Both the position numbers and the translations under genes were made by a program. The notes beneath the pieces were generated by a model. It made no database searches and had not been told where the DNA came from. It saw only the letters and a program-made list of their open reading frames with translations. A DNA stretch of 64,000 bases from Chimonanthus salicifolius (Eukaryota > Streptophyta > Magnoliopsida > Laurales > Calycanthaceae). Position 1 is the first letter of the stretch. Each line of letters begins with the position of its first letter. Shown in pieces: positions 46,198 through 59,882 of this stretch. The stretch lies in the NCBI GenBank assembly GCA_013350335.1, contig CM023540.1, positions 47,289,222 through 47,353,221 on the forward strand. The letters run 5' to 3'.

Positions 46198-48221
46198 TGA
46201 TGAACACCATAAAAATACCATTTTTCCCTTTAAATATTATATTAATTAGTCTTTATTTTGTAAATATTAGATATGTTTAATATTATTTTTTAGTTTTGCA
46301 GTGTGTTTTGAGAAAATATAAGATATGCATGTGAGATTGTCAAAATAATGGGTTCAACTTTACCAATGAAAGCAACATATGAGGAGTTGAGGCAAAGACT
46401 TGGATGTGACATTCAAAGGACCCATCTATGCTAAATAAATGGTTGCCACAAGTTGTAATATCATTCAGCAAAAGAAGAAGAAAAGGAAGTTCATAAAATG
46501 TGTTTTGCAATGGAAAACAAATCAGAAAGCAATTTGCAAGCATCGTGTTAACCAACAAAAAAGAAGTTGCAGCCAACAAAATATGAAAAAGCAAAGAAGA
46601 AATAACCTAACAAGCAAGTCAGTTTCGCAGCTACAGAGAAGAGAAAGGGCTGGCTGATTTCCAAGAGAAGGTGGACACCAAGCTGCAACACCTGTCTCAT
46701 ACAGCAGTACATTCTCAAGTTGAAGCAGAAGAAGAATCAGGGACGTCACTGATCTGAAGTTAGAGCAGATTTGTTGGGTAAATACAGTAGCAATTAAAGT
46801 GTAATAACAACCCATAGGCAGCCACAAGAGGCGATGGGAAGCATACAAAGCAACATCGAAAAGAAGATGAGCAGACTGGCAGCAGAGACGAAAATTTGGT
46901 TTAGAAATCCAGCAAAAATCTGCATATTCCATTCGTATGAAGGTGCTGGCTGATTTGGGTGAAAGGAAAGGAAATAAGAAAGAATAGAGAGGATGAAGAG
47001 CCGATGGAAAAAGACCAAGAAATCAGGAAGTTGGCGTGTAACGAGAAGCAACCTTGTAGTGGGTTGTGTTAGCTGATTACAACAAAGAAAAAAAAGGGTA
47101 TAAGGAGAAGGTCTCACACAGCATTTGTTGTATACCATTGGCTGGAATTTAAAATAGGACTCTTTACTTGCTCATTTTTTTTCTTATAAATAAAGTATGG
47201 ACTCCATTGGAAAAAATGAATCGAGCAAGGCATTCAAGGGGCTGAATTTGGACGGCTAAGGACAAAGAAAAATATTTGATTTCTTGTAAGTCATTTAATT
47301 TATTTTTATGTAATGAGTTCTAAAGAATTGTATTTTCTTATATTCCAAAATTTAAGTGAAATTCATAGTAGATTCTTTAGATTTATTGTTTTCCCAATTA
47401 TTAAATATTCTATGATGATGGTTTTTAATTTATTTTAATTCTTTTTATGAATGTTATGGAACAAATTATTTTTAGAATTTTTCAAGGAAAAGTAGAATCC
47501 CTGTTAGGATCGATGGGACTTAACTTTTTCAGTCTAAGGCTCTCTTTAAGAACAGTTTATTTTAAATTTGAAAAATGCAAGTGTAAATCCCGCTCAAGTC
47601 TAAGGCTTAAATTGAAAAATTCTAATTTAATGGACGTCGTAATTTTACTAATTAGAATTTTAATAAATAATGGACTTGAATTTATATTTTATAATTCTAG
47701 AATATTTCATAGTCTAAGCCATACTTTTGTTTTTAAATGGGATAACATGTCACATTAGATACTTGTCTCGATTCCATTGTAAACTATGTAAATAATTCAT
47801 TATTATTGTTTTTATTTCATTATTTTATTTATTCATAAAAAAACCTTGAAATGATTTAATTAGGTTAGAAATATTTTATTTGTTTCTTAACTTTGCATTT
47901 TAAATTAGATTGATGTTATTTAAATTCACTCCACCACTTTAATTAAATTTATAAATCAATGATAAAAGTAGATCTTATGTTTTGTTAACTTTCAAAATTT
48001 GATAATTAATTAAATATTGGTTATCTAAATCTAGAATTTTTCTAAATTAAGATTATAACTCCATGTTTTAGAAAATTATTTTCTTAGATCACATTATTTT
48101 AATGGTACCATTTTTATTTCCATGCATATATTTTGTTGATTTCCCTTGAGTACGACCTCGCACTCATTCACTACACTGTTAATTGGTTTGTGCACTTGCG
48201 AATTAAATTTAAAACACAACA
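46198..48221 (+). repeat. 3' LTR of the old Athila element (2024 bp)
   Basis: Begins TGATGAACACCATAAAAA after the PPT and ends AAAACACAACA. Its first 110 bp and last 900 bp resemble LTR1-3. The middle is different and lacks the CAGC-rich and GATAAG blocks, so it represents another subfamily. TATAAAT lies at 47185-47191 and GTAAGT at 47286. Confidence 0.9.
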
Positions 48222-48293
48222 GGTCTTATGTGGCCCAATACGTGGTGTTTAATTTAAGCATTGTTTGACTAAAGCGAATTAAATTGAAATATT
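48222..48293. other. Short unclassified flank
   Basis: Seventy-two bases between the Athila 3' LTR and solo LTR A, ending in the ATATT duplication (48289-48293). Together with 55068-55146 and 61996 onward it appears to be the oldest DNA of the right part. Confidence 0.5.
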
Positions 48294-49904
48294 TGTCACG
48301 CCCCGACCCGAAAGGTGGGCCCGGAACGCGACTGATTTTTTTTTTTATAAGTAAACTAAACCACAAGCATTCTCACTAGGCCGGATCAACAGTTAGGCCC
48401 AGAGGTCACACATGATCCCATCATGTGGACTCAAACATGTACCATATGCCTGCCCCATAAAAATAGACATAACAACATCAACACATAACATGCTCAAATC
48501 AAATCCAACATTGATTAATACAAAGCATAAGAAAAATCAACCATTGATTCATCATTCATGGTCACAACAAAAAGACTACAGTAACGTCGTAGTCTCGATA
48601 CAATAATGTTTTTAAAGAACTAAGTACCACAACCGGTACTTCACAAAAACTAAAGGTTCCAAGAACCAGAAAGCACAAATGAGGGCATTCCTCCTTCATG
48701 GGAATCCCAAACCACCGTTGCAGCTAAACCACCCTACGCCTGAAAGAGAGGGTCCTCCTCCTCGGGTTCATCGCCTGAAAGGTGAGTGGTGTGAGCTAAC
48801 TAGCCCAGTGAAGAAAATATAACAATGCACATTAAGTAAAGATAAAACAGGTTAGCAACAGTTCAACATCACATGCTTGATAACAATAAGCATAACCTCA
48901 AGTAATACATCAATATTATCAAATACTGCCATTTTCCACCGTAACGCCTGTCGACTACACTGAGACTAGTATTAAGTCCCAACACGGTCAAAATACATCC
49001 TTGCAAGTACATCTCCGGCTCTGACTTAGCCGATACTGACACCCTTAAGTCAGCAACTGACGACAGCATGGTCCACCCATGGTCCAGTAGACATAAACCA
49101 TCTCTCATATGGCCTATATTGGTTCAATAGCCCAGGTACGTGGAAGCAGTCTTACATACTCATACGATCAACATCGTAATATTTCAATCAACATCAGCAC
49201 TCTTACCATAATGCATCGTGCATAAGCACATGGGTGGGTTCATCAAAATTGAAACCACTCATTGCTCAATACTTATCTCATCATAAAACCTGTTTACAAA
49301 ATCTGCAGAGTTAAGTTCCCTCACCGTTATGTGTGGTTTACGCGGTCTCTGTTCAAACAACACACAAGTGCACAATCAATATACATAACAGATACGTATG
49401 CATACATAGTATTTGGAAATCATACGTTTTCCCACAAAATATCCAGGGTTCATGGAATTGAGTCTCCTATTTGGTTTCTATCATTTTTAAATTATCATAA
49501 TCCACAATATAATAATAAATAAAAAAGGGCTCAGTCCAAACTCATATTGTCTTCTGGGCATTGACCAGATTAACTTATTGAATTAGGTCTAGATCCTCGG
49601 GTCACTTCTCGGTTGTTTTCTGGATAGGACTAGATCTGACATTTTGAGTAGGCCTCGAGGTCACTCAGTGCCCGACTATATAGCGTCGGTCTGAAAGTGA
49701 ATCACTCAGTTCCCGACCAATAGGGTCGGCCTGAAAGTGGATACAATAGTATTTATACTATAAATAATAAGAGAAAAGGGGTTAGTACACTTTTAATTAA
49801 CAAGGGGATATAAATCATCACAAATAATCAAACACATTAAATAATAATAAAGGTTAGACAAAAACAATAATCAAATAATATTTTATCATTTAAAAACGGG
49901 TCCC

Positions 49905-50139
49905 TCGGAACATCACCTCGGAACTAGGTACAGTGGCTTCGGATCATCCGAACCACACTAAACTAAGTCACTGGCCTCGAAACATGGGCCTGACTTCGGA
50001 TCGTCCGAAGGTTGGGTCTCGGACCTTTCGAAGTCCATCCGAACCGATAAAATCCGAAAAGAGCAGTTTCGGTGGGTCTGGAATCCTCAGAACGTCCGAA
50101 GGTATGTCTCGGAACGTCCGAGTGGGTTCGGTCCTTCCG
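49905..50139. repeat. TCGGA/TCCGA dyad cluster in LTR A (left part)
   Basis: Repeated short dyads such as TTCGGATCATCCGAA, TCGGAACGTCCGA and TCGGACCTTTCGAAG. The cluster continues at 53636-53785 on the other side of LTR B, and its inverted counterpart lies at about 57926-58285 in LTR C. Confidence 0.8.
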
Positions 50140-50144
50140 AGTTT

Positions 50145-53100
50145 TGTCACGCCCTGAACCCAGATGTGGGCCCGGAACGCGACTAAATTTTTTTTTTTAA
50201 ACAATAAACTCTAGTCACCCAACGTCATAACTGGGCTGGATCTTCAAGTTTACCAAAACCCAATCCTAGAAAATGTCACACGTGCTTTTTACACATGGAC
50301 TCAAGCATATACCATATGTCCCCATATACAACCCATATCACAGAACGAATATTTTCATTTGTCTCATCAGAGTTACGCACGAAAACATAGTGGATATAAT
50401 GTATACGACATTAAAACTTACATACATAAGTTTCTTATGCCACATGAGGCATATTTATTACAAATACTCAAACATATTTAAGCAAGCAAATGGTTTCCAC
50501 GTGCGGAAAACCTTAGGAACTTCTAAGTTCCGACTTTCAACGAGGCACCACTGGTCCCTCCAATCCTTCCTCTGGTTCAGATCCTGCATTGTAAGGGACG
50601 TGAGCAACAGCCCAGTGGAGAGAACTCACCATAAAATCCAATGACTGTAATGCAACAATGCATAAGCAATGCATATCATATAAAAGCATGTTATATCCCA
50701 TTTTCACCCTAGGATCATCTTCTAAGGTTTTTACTCACATTGTATTATTAACATTGGGGTCAGTCCCCAGCCATGTTACAACACCGGGGTCAGCCCCCAT
50801 TTAAAGTTCCAACCAGAACTAATATTAATTCCTCCACGGAAATAATATAGCAACTTGCAAGTGCATAAGGTCTCCACGACCCGGTCTACTAGCCCATCCA
50901 ACACCAACGGTTGATGGCGGTCGACCACAGCCTACTAACACGTCCAACCCAGTGGTTCGCAAACGGTGTTCGGCTAATCTCAGCAATTATAGCCCAACGG
51001 CAAATATCAAACTTTACAAAGTTATTATCTTCCACAGATTTAACTTATGAACATAATTATCACATGCAAATGTCAAATGTATGATTTCCAGTGCCCTCCT
51101 TACACAGGGACTTATTCTGAAAGAACCACCATTTTTCAGCCTTACCATTTGGTGTATCCAATACCAATACAAGAGATCAATAAAATAATCAATATCACAC
51201 AACATATAAAACTGGATTTAATAACACAAATGCCTTCACCCAGTTTTTACCCGACAATTCCCAGACACTCCATGGGTCCATACTGCGTTAGAGACTACAA
51301 GTCCTCGACTCCCCGACACCATTTTAACGCCTACGTTCTAAAAAGTTAGAACATTTACATCCCTTACATGTAGGCAGTGTCAGGTCTCGTATTCTGGACC
51401 TATATAGCCTTTTCCATCTTTAATTGACCATGGGTCCCATTTCAGTCTGGTGTTAGTGGGTTTAACATATAACACAATACAAGTGTTGGTTCGAGTCTCC
51501 TCACCTTCTCCGGTTGAGTTTTTCACAGAAAATCTGTAAGATAGAGTAAAATGTATAAATTTTCTATTTGTCAGTATATACACATAATAATTTCCCAAAC
51601 CCTGTGCTATTTTTTCCAGAAAACATGATATGTGTAATGAGTCACCTATGCTCTTTCTACTCCTTTAAATTATGTCAGAAAGTTAGTTGTCAGCCATCCA
51701 AAACATTACAATAAAATGAAAAATATAAAGTACTCAGTGCCTTCTCTCGTATTGTCTTCTGGAGAAAGGACCATGGAGACGTATTGTGAGAGGCCCAGAG
51801 GGTATAGAGACAGTAAAGTAAATAAAAGTACTCAGTGCCCTATCCTCGTATTGTCTTCTGGAAGAAGGACCATGGAGACGTATTGAGAATGTGGCCCAGA
51901 GGGTACAGAGACAGTAAAGTAAATAAAAGTACTCAGTGCCCTATCCTCGTATTGTCTTCTGGAAGAAGGACCATGGAGACGTATTGAGAATGTGGCCCAG
52001 AGGGTACAGAGACAGTAAAGTAAATAAAAGTACTCAGTGCCCTATCCTCGTATTGTCTTCTGGAAGAAGGACGTATTGAGAATATGGCCCAGAGGGTACA
52101 GATACAGTAATTTAAACACACAAGGCGGAAAAATAAACACACAATAGTCAGCTGGGGTTAATCTTTTCCCCGATTTTACTTAGGGTCAAAAATTATATTT
52201 TAATCGTGAAATAATACGAATCTTGAGGGTAAAATTTAAATTTTAAGAGGAAATCTTATTTTTCCCTTTATTTACAAAAAATCTCATTTTTAAACCCCAA
52301 TATTAAGCCATTCCACTCCTAACTTACTCTGGAGTTAATAAAAATAAGAATAGGATCGTTTTGATACCTTGGGTGCAAATTTCCTTTAAGAATAGACTTA
52401 GTTTGAAAACACGAGGTAATACGCGGGAAAACCCGATGGCTCTGCTACTGGTCGGACTAAAGAAGAGTAAAGCGAAGAAGAAGAAACAAAGAAAAAGGAA
52501 ATGACTAAGAGAGTAAAAGTCATAACTTTTTCTTTCTTTCTCTCACAATTGCTCTCTGATGATGTTTTTGAAGGAAGACGATGGAAAGAATGAGGTAATG
52601 ATACAGAAGAAGAAAGAGAGAATCGGCAAGAAAATTTTAAGTATATTTTTTTTCCTACCTCCCTGCCTTCCCCCTCAATTTATAGCCATGCGGGTGAAAT
52701 TTCCACCGCACACGTCCCACAGCTATAACTGAAACCTGCAATGGTAGGTTGATGGCTACATTATCAAGATTTTTATTAATATAATATTAGTTTATTCTTT
52801 TTACTATTTACATCTATGTCCTCTCTCTCATCTGAGTATTTCAGGGTCTCACCATACTGATACAATTGGTTCACTAGGTCAGATATTAAAAACTAGGCAT
52901 TGTATTAAAATTTGGAGTGAAATCTATCTCAAAAACCCAGTGTTTTTGCTAAAAATCACCGTTTTAACAAAATTTCCAAATTTTCAAGATTCTTTTTGAA
53001 ATTATCCAACCTTATAGTTTGATAGAGTAAATTTGCCTGATAAAAAATTCTAAAGTTTCAAAGTGTTTTGAAGTCAAAACCCACATTTTCCAAGTGAAAG

Positions 53101-53630
53101 AATATTCAATGGCCCATATTTCATGGCTTAAAATAAATATCAAAAACTAACTATTTTAGAGTGTAAAGAAATAAACAACTTAGTTATAATTCAGATTGAG
53201 TACTGACTCTCTCTGTATATTTTTAGGACTTCCTCTACCCTATCAAATTGGGGTTTTACCCCTTTAAAACTTAGGGGTAAAATAAATTAGCGAAATTATA
53301 GCGAGATTGGCATGTCATTAGGTCCGGAATTTAAAAATAATGCATAATATAAAATTTGAAGTTCAAACTAAGTCAAATGACTGAGTTTATATAGCAGCTA
53401 CGGTTTAAACCTGAAATAATATTATTATTATATTCATAACTCACCTATATATCTTTGAAACTTAATTAAAAGAGTTACCGGATTCGGATCGAGTCAAACT
53501 TAGATCCGTTGAAAAACTTATTTGATACTCTTTACGATTAGAGGAAAAGAATTCATAATTAACGGATAAAAATTATTTAATTAATCACGATTAATCATAA
53601 TTAACTCCTAAACTGGGCTGGGGTATTACA
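50145..53630 (-). mobile_element. Solo LTR B (3486 bp), inserted in LTR A
   Basis: Ends TGTCACGCCCTGAACCC and GGGGTATTACA with perfect duplication AGTTT at 50140-50144 and 53631-53635. It is related to LTR A at the ends (GGGCCCGGAACGCGACT) but different inside. It contains a tandem repeat of about 100 bp. No coding domain. Orientation inferred as for LTR A. Confidence 0.88.
51729..52118. repeat. Tandem repeat of about 100 bp, four units, in LTR B
   Basis: Units start at TACTCAGTGCC, positions about 51731, 51829, 51930 and 52031 (periods 98, 101, 101). Each contains TCGTATTGTCTTCTGG and GGCCCAGAGGGTA. Units 2 and 3 are almost identical; unit 4 lacks the GACCATGGA segment. The second half of the window has no other array this regular. 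Confidence 0.92.
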
Positions 53631-56617
53631 AGTTTGGCTCGGCACGTCCGAAAGGGTCTGGCTCGCCTCGGGCGTAACTGGGCTTCGGGTGAAGCTCGGA
53701 ACGTCCGAGGGTGAAGCGGTCGGACTGTCCGAAGGTTCGGACCTTCAGAAGAACGGCTCTCGGACATTCCGAGAGTCGTCTTCCTCAACTGTCTGCACCA
53801 GCAGACAGCTACGGCGGATACACAGTGAAATGCGATTCCAAAAAGGGAGGGCTTCCCGACTCGATTTTCACATCCGTCTGGTCTGATGGACTCCTCTGGG
53901 AGTCCTCTTTCCATAGGGAAAGGTTTGGAACTCAGAAGCTCACTGGGCCAACCGATTTAAACAGTAAATCCTCACGGGTACATGAAACCCATGGTTTTTC
54001 CTTAGATTTAAAACTGGTTTTTCTCCATCAAAACAGGGTCAAAACTTGATTTTTTGGATTCAAAACCGGTTATAATTGAAAGAGGAATGCAATGGATACC
54101 TTTACTTCGGTTCCTGGGCTGAAATTCGGATTTTTGAAAATCTCCCTCTAAGCTTACGGTTTGAAAAACAGAGGTTTGGCCGGTCTGGTTTTGGCTGAGA
54201 ACAGAGAAGAGAAGAAAATCGGTGGGAGTTAAAACCGATGGGGAAGGTTGGTTTATATAGATTTTTGGCCGGAAAATCTGTGATGCGATGGGACGACTAG
54301 AAGCGATGATTGCCGGAAATCCGGCCGAGCGGCCAGTGCACGCCTGCATGGCGTGTGCAGGTTCTTCTACTGTTGCAGATTAGCCCTCCAGATTTTTCCA
54401 AATTGATGATAAGCCCCGGTTTTAATAAAAATCGATTTTAAAACTAAAAGTAATAATTTAAAAACTCAAAAACTTGATCCAACTTTACAGATGGGTTGGG
54501 TTTTGAAAACCTTGGTCACCATAAAAATTTCAGATTTTATCTCTTATTAAAAATCATTTATTTAAATAAAACTCATAAATTTACACTATTTACTTAAATA
54601 AACAATTGTTAAAATAAACAATTTAGAAACCTCATTTTGAAGTGAAATGAAATAACTAGACCATTCTTAAAATGATCTAACACCAAACACCATTTTAAAA
54701 ATTTATCTCTTTCTCGAAATTATTTAAAATAATTAAAACTCCCTTTCGGGGTTTAGACGAGCGGGATTTAAATACCATTTTCTGAAAATAAATTCATTTT
54801 AAAATCAGAAATGCAAATCCTTTATTAAGGAGAATATTATCCACCAATAATATTCACATAACAATATAATTTATAAAATCATAACTAAAAGCGGTAAATT
54901 ATCAAAATGCCCTCCAGCTGGCGAGCTGGATCACTGAGTTTTCGGGCTCAGATTGGGCCAAACTTGGGCTTTCCTCAAAGCCCTAACCAGAATCCTCGAG
55001 ATTAACCGGTTAAACAGGAATTAACGAGCTAAAGCACGCCTAATTTGAGGCAGGGTATTACAATATTAATATAATTTGTGGTCGTTCCTCCGCTCAAATT
55101 CAATATGTAGTTAGACTGGACTCAAGCTATATTCTTGATCCCATTTAGCTAAACCATGGGTAGAAGAATCGGCCCAACCGAGATCTCGACCGATATTGCA
55201 TATCGGAGAGATCTCGGTATCAGCTGAAATCTGGGCTGAATTTGTAACACCCCGAGATTTTCATTTTGTTAATCTATGTAATTATCTCTAATGAATGGAA
55301 TAAACATGGATTTCCTATTTGGGATTAGTGATTAAGAGAATTAATATGAGTTTAATAATAATAATAATTAATTTAAAAGAAATTAATTGAAATATGGAGA
55401 GATGAGCCATAAATTAAAGGAAATCATTGGTAACTAAACTGATTAAGTAATTAAAGTACATATTGTCTAATTAAGTGGTAATTTAATTAAATAATTTTAA
55501 AAGTGGAGTTGAATATAATTAATGTAAATTAATTGATGACATGGCGGGCATGCCACATAAGTGATGATGTGGTAGGATAAGATGAGGGGTGGCATGCCAC
55601 ATGGTAAGATTTTACCTCTAACCACCCCAGCTTTACATTAAATGCAAGAACCACTTCACCTCCACTTTTGGTCAATCCAAGCCCTCCACCTCACCCTTGC
55701 TTGTTGACTACACAAGCAAAAAGCAAAAGAGGGAAAAAGCTAATGTTTTTCCTCTCTCTTTTCACTCCCTCTTTATAATCGGTGGTTCCCTTGTTTTCCC
55801 TTCTCTTCCATCTGTTCCCTTCCTTCTTCTCTCCCCTCTCCTTCATCTCCATTGTTGGTACCCCAAGGAAAAAGCAAAATAGAGGAGAAAAATCTGAAGC
55901 AAGAGGAATGAAGGAAGGAGAGAAAAATCAAGGAAAACAAGAGACAAAAAAAAAAAGCAAGAAAAGAAAAGAAGAAGAAAAATAAATAAAGAATAAAGAT
56001 CCGAAGCAAGGAGAAAAAGAGAAAAGGAAGAAAACCAGAGAAGGAATAAACAGAAAGAAGAAAACAATTAAGGAGAAAGAAAATCTCAAATCCAACCTGA
56101 GCCCCCTTTCGATTCATCAACGAAATCGCAAATCCTTAGAGGTATGTTGAATTTATAGTTATTTTTAGTGATAAGAACTCAATTTGAGGGTGTAGAAGTA
56201 GTGTAAAATGGATTAGGGTTGAAAATATCAAAAAAAAGGGAAAAACACGAAAACCAGGAAAAATTGCATCTGTCGTGACCCGCGACACATCGCCGACAGG
56301 CGATGGATTGTGGGTCACCATGGCAAAAGATCGCCAACAGGTGATGCATTGCCCTAAAAACTATTGGAAACATTGAAAAGCCTAGGGCGATGCATCATGT
56401 ACTCACGATGGGTTGTGAGGATCCATGTGATACATCTCCTACGCGATGGTATCGGCCTGAGAGTAACTTAAAAATACAGAATTGTCAACCCAGAGAAAGG
56501 CGATGAGTCACCAAATGGCGATAGGATTGGCCTGGGAGTGGAAGAAAAAGACAGCAGAATGGACGCCCTGTCCCGCGATGGATCGTGGTGACCATGCATC
56601 GCGAGGATTCCCGATGA

Positions 56618-59600
56618 TGTAAAACCCTGCCCCAGATTAGGCGTGTTTTAGCTTAATAACCTTGTTTGACCGGTTAATCTCGAAGATTACGGTTAGGGCT
56701 TTGAGGAAAGCCCAGGTGTGGCCCAATCCGAGCTCGAAAGCTCAGTGATCCAGCTCGTCCAGCTGGAGGGGCATTTTGGTAATTTACCGTTTCTTGTTAT
56801 TATTTTGTAAATTATGCGATTATGTGATTTTGTGATTATCATTGGTTGATATTATTTTTCTTGATTAAGGATTTGTATTTCTGATTTTAAAATGATTTTT
56901 TTTTCAAAAAATGGTATTTAAATCCGCCCGTCAAAACCCCGAAAGGGAGTATTAATTATTTTAAATGATTTTGGAAAAGAGATAAATCTTAAAAATGATA
57001 TTTTGTGTTAGAACATTTTAAGAATGGTCTAGTTATTCTTTGGTACCCCAAAATGAGATTTCTAAATTGATTTATTTAACATTTGTTTAATTAAGTAAAT
57101 AATGTTAAATGGCGGTTTTTATTTAAATCAATGGGTTTTAGTGAGGCTTAAACTCCAAATTTTTATGGTGATCAAAGTTTTCAAAACCCAACCTATCTGT
57201 AAGGTTGGATTAAGATTTTGAGTTCTTAAAATCATGGTTTTAGTTAAAAATCAGATTTTTACCAAAATGGGGGACTTATTTGCAAATGGGAAAGTTTGGA
57301 AGGGTTGATTTGCAACCGACGCCCGAACAGTGGTTACACTGTAGCGGACATCGGCAGCAGCTGCATGCGAATGCATGCAGTGGCCCCGTGACCACCATCC
57401 ACAGATGGAAAATCTATAAATTGGGCCTCCCTTTCAGCAGATCAAACTCCAAACCTTCTCTTCTCTCTCAGCCTCTTTCAGCTGCTCTCTGTGAAATCAA
57501 AAACCCACCTGTTCCAGCCTCTGTTATTCCCAGCTTTATCACCAGTAGCCTTAGAGGAAGTTTTTGCCAAAAGACCAGATTTTAACCCAGGAACCTCAGT
57601 GAAGGTAACCACCATGTTCCTTTTTCGATTTCAATCAGTTTAGAATCAAGAAAACTTGAATTTGGCCCTGTTTTGAGTAAGAAAAACCATTTCAAAGTTT
57701 TAAGAAAATCTTGGTTTTTAATGTATCAGTGGGCTTTCGGGATTATGATCTCATAGCCTACTGAGTTTTAAGACCTTAAACTATTCCCTATGGAAAGAGG
57801 ACTCCCAGAAGAATCCATCGGACCGGCTAGATGTGAAAACCGAGTCCGGGAAACCCTCTGTTTTCGGATTCGTATTTCATGTCATGTCTGCCCGTCATTG
57901 TCTGTTGTTGCAGACAGTGGAGGAAGACGACTCTCGGAAGGTCCGAGAGTCGATCTTCGGACTTTCCAAGGGTAACACCCTTCGGACGTTCCGAAGGTAA
58001 CCCCTCGGACGTTCCGAAGGTAACCCCTCGGATGTTCCGAGCAGAGCTCGGAAGGACCGAACCCACTTGGACGTTCCGAGTCCCCACTTCGGATGTTCCG
58101 AGGTACCCAGACTCACCGAGACTTGCTTTCGGATTTTAAACGGTTCAGATGGACTTCGGAAGGTCCGAGACCTGATCTTCGGACGATCCCAAGTCAGACC
58201 CATGTTCCGAGGTCAGTGACTAGTTTAGGTGTGGTTCGAGTGATCCGAAGCCACAGTACCTGGTTCCGAGGCATGTTCCGAGGGACCCAATTCTTGAAGT
58301 ATAAAATATTGTTGTTTGATTTTTTTGGATGCATGTGATGTGATGAAATGTTAGTACCCTTTTTATTAATTAAAAATGTACTAACCCCTCTTCTCTTATT
58401 ACTATAGTGTAAATACTATTGTATTCACTTCCAAGCCGACTCTATTGGTCGGGCACTAAGTGATCTCACTTCCAGGCCAACGCTATATCTGTCGGGCACT
58501 GAGTGACCTCGAGGCCTAACTCAAAATGTCAGATCTGGTTCTATCCAGAAGACAACCGAGAAGTGACCCAAGGATCTAGACCTAACTCAATAAGTCAATC
58601 TAGTCAATGCCCAGAAGACAATATGAGTTTTGGACTGAGCACCCTTTTTATTATATTATTATCTTGTGGATGATTATAATTTAAAAATGATAGAAACCGA
58701 GTAGGAGACTCAATTCCATGTACCTTGGATGTTTTGGGAAAACCAGTATGATTTCGAAATACTGCTTGTATGTGTACATGCTGTATATGAATGCTATGTA
58801 TATTGATTGTGCACATGTTTGTTTATTTGAACAGAGACCGTGAAACCACACAGTCACGGTGAGGGAACTTAATTTTGCAGCTTGACGTAAACAGGTTTAT
58901 TTGATATGGATATTGAGGAATGAGTGGTTTCAGATTTGATGAACCCACTCATGTGCCTAGACTTAACGCACTATGGTAAAAGTGCTTATGATGCTGGTAA
59001 AAGCTATGATCGGATGAAATGTGTAATATTGCTTCCACGTGCCTGGACTATTGAATCAATATCGGCCATATGGGAGATGGTTTATGTCTACTAGACCATG
59101 GGTGGACTGTGGGCATCAGTTGCTGACCTGAGGGTGTCAGTACCGGCTATGGTAGAGCCGGAGATGTACTTGCAAGGATATATTTTGACCGTGTCGGGAC
59201 TTAATACTATGATTGTCAATATGGAATCTAGAGGCTACGTTGGGTAACAACAGTAATGGAAAGATGATGAGAAAATGGAAAATGATGAGACTTTACTTGA
59301 TATTGTGAATTTTATTATCAAGCATGAGATATTATATTACAACTGTTGATTATATACTAACATGTTGTTTACTTTAAAACTGCACTGTTATATTTCCTTC
59401 ACTGAGCTAGTTAGCTCACCCTACTCACCTTTCAGGAGATGAACCCGAGGAGGAGAACCCTCCGTTTGAAGCTTAGAGTGGATAAGCTGCGGCGTTGCTT
59501 TGGGATTCCCACTGAGGGGAACACCCTTGTTTTTGTGCTTTTTGGGTTCTTGGAACCATTTTCTTTGTAAAGTACCGAGTGTGGTACTTAGTATGTGTCA

Positions 59601-59882
59601 ATGTAATGTACTAGGACTACTACGTTTCTTTAGCTACTCTGATGATGCTTTGTAATGATAATTCAATGGTCAGATTATGTGATCTTGTTGTGTGTTTGTA
59701 TTTTCTATGTCTTTTGTGGGGTATCCTTATGGTACGTGTTTGAGTCCACATGTTGGGATCATGTGTGACCTTTGGAGCCCAACTGTTGATCCGGCCCAGT
59801 TAGTATGCTTGTGTTAGTTTATCTTCAAAAAAAAAAATATTCAGTCGCGTTCCGGGCCCACCCTTGGGGTCGGGGCGTGACA
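56618..59882 (+). mobile_element. Solo LTR C (3265 bp), inverted relative of LTR A
   Basis: Starts TGTAAAACCCTGCCCC (one change from the TGTAATACCC expected) and ends GGTCGGGGCGTGACA, with perfect duplication GATGA at 56613-56617 and 59883-59887. Read in reverse it follows LTR A from end to end, except for the insertion of LTR B there. No coding domain. It contains the TCGGA dyad cluster at 57926-58285. Confidence 0.88.
57926..58285. repeat. TCGGACGTTCCGA dyad cluster in LTR C
   Basis: A run of dyads including TTCGGACGTTCCGAAGG (twice, with a shared GGTAACCCC spacer), CTCGGATGTTCCGAG, TCGGAAGGTCCGAG and TTCGGATGTTCCGAGG. The corresponding inverted sequence is in LTR A. Confidence 0.85.

Larger units (their letters stand above)
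4473..48221 (+). mobile_element. Old Athila-lineage Ty3/gypsy retrotransposon, host of nested insertions
   Basis: The order is LTR (4473-6129), PBS complementary to tRNA-Asp, leader, gag, protease, RT, RNase H, integrase, post-pol region, PPT and LTR (46198-48221). Gag is interrupted at 8256/38575 by a younger Athila array, and RT at 41348-41858 by a TRIM. Removing both leaves about 12.9 kb. All coding parts carry stops and frameshifts. Athila rather than Tat is favoured because no second RNase H domain is seen and the integrase C-terminal region ([21 protein letters not shown]) matches that clade. The first 368 bp of the 5' LTR are missing, so the left target duplication cannot be found. The 3' flank is GGTCT. 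Confidence 0.85.
48294..55062 (-). mobile_element. Solo LTR A (3.28 kb without its insert)
   Basis: Plus-strand left end TGTCACGCCCCGACCCG, right end CAGGGTATTACA. The perfect target duplication ATATT lies at 48289-48293 and 55063-55067. Solo LTR B interrupts it at 50145-53630. No gag or pol domain is present, so it is an LTR left by LTR-LTR recombination. The 3.27 kb LTR C is its inverted relative (matching CTAACTAGCCCAGTGAAG-like and other segments in reverse). Minus orientation is inferred because the GGGGCGTGACA end normally adjoins the PBS in plant Ty3/gypsy elements. Clade is not determinable from the LTR alone. Confidence 0.87.

Noticed and set aside
53591..54349. Overlapping frames on both strands around the TCGGA dyads
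   Set aside because: They arise from GC-rich repeated dyads, differ between LTR A and LTR C, and show no domain.
55697..56321. Frames on both strands in a purine-rich tract of LTR D
   Set aside because: Low-complexity Lys/Glu or Phe/Leu-rich shadows of an A/G-rich stretch.
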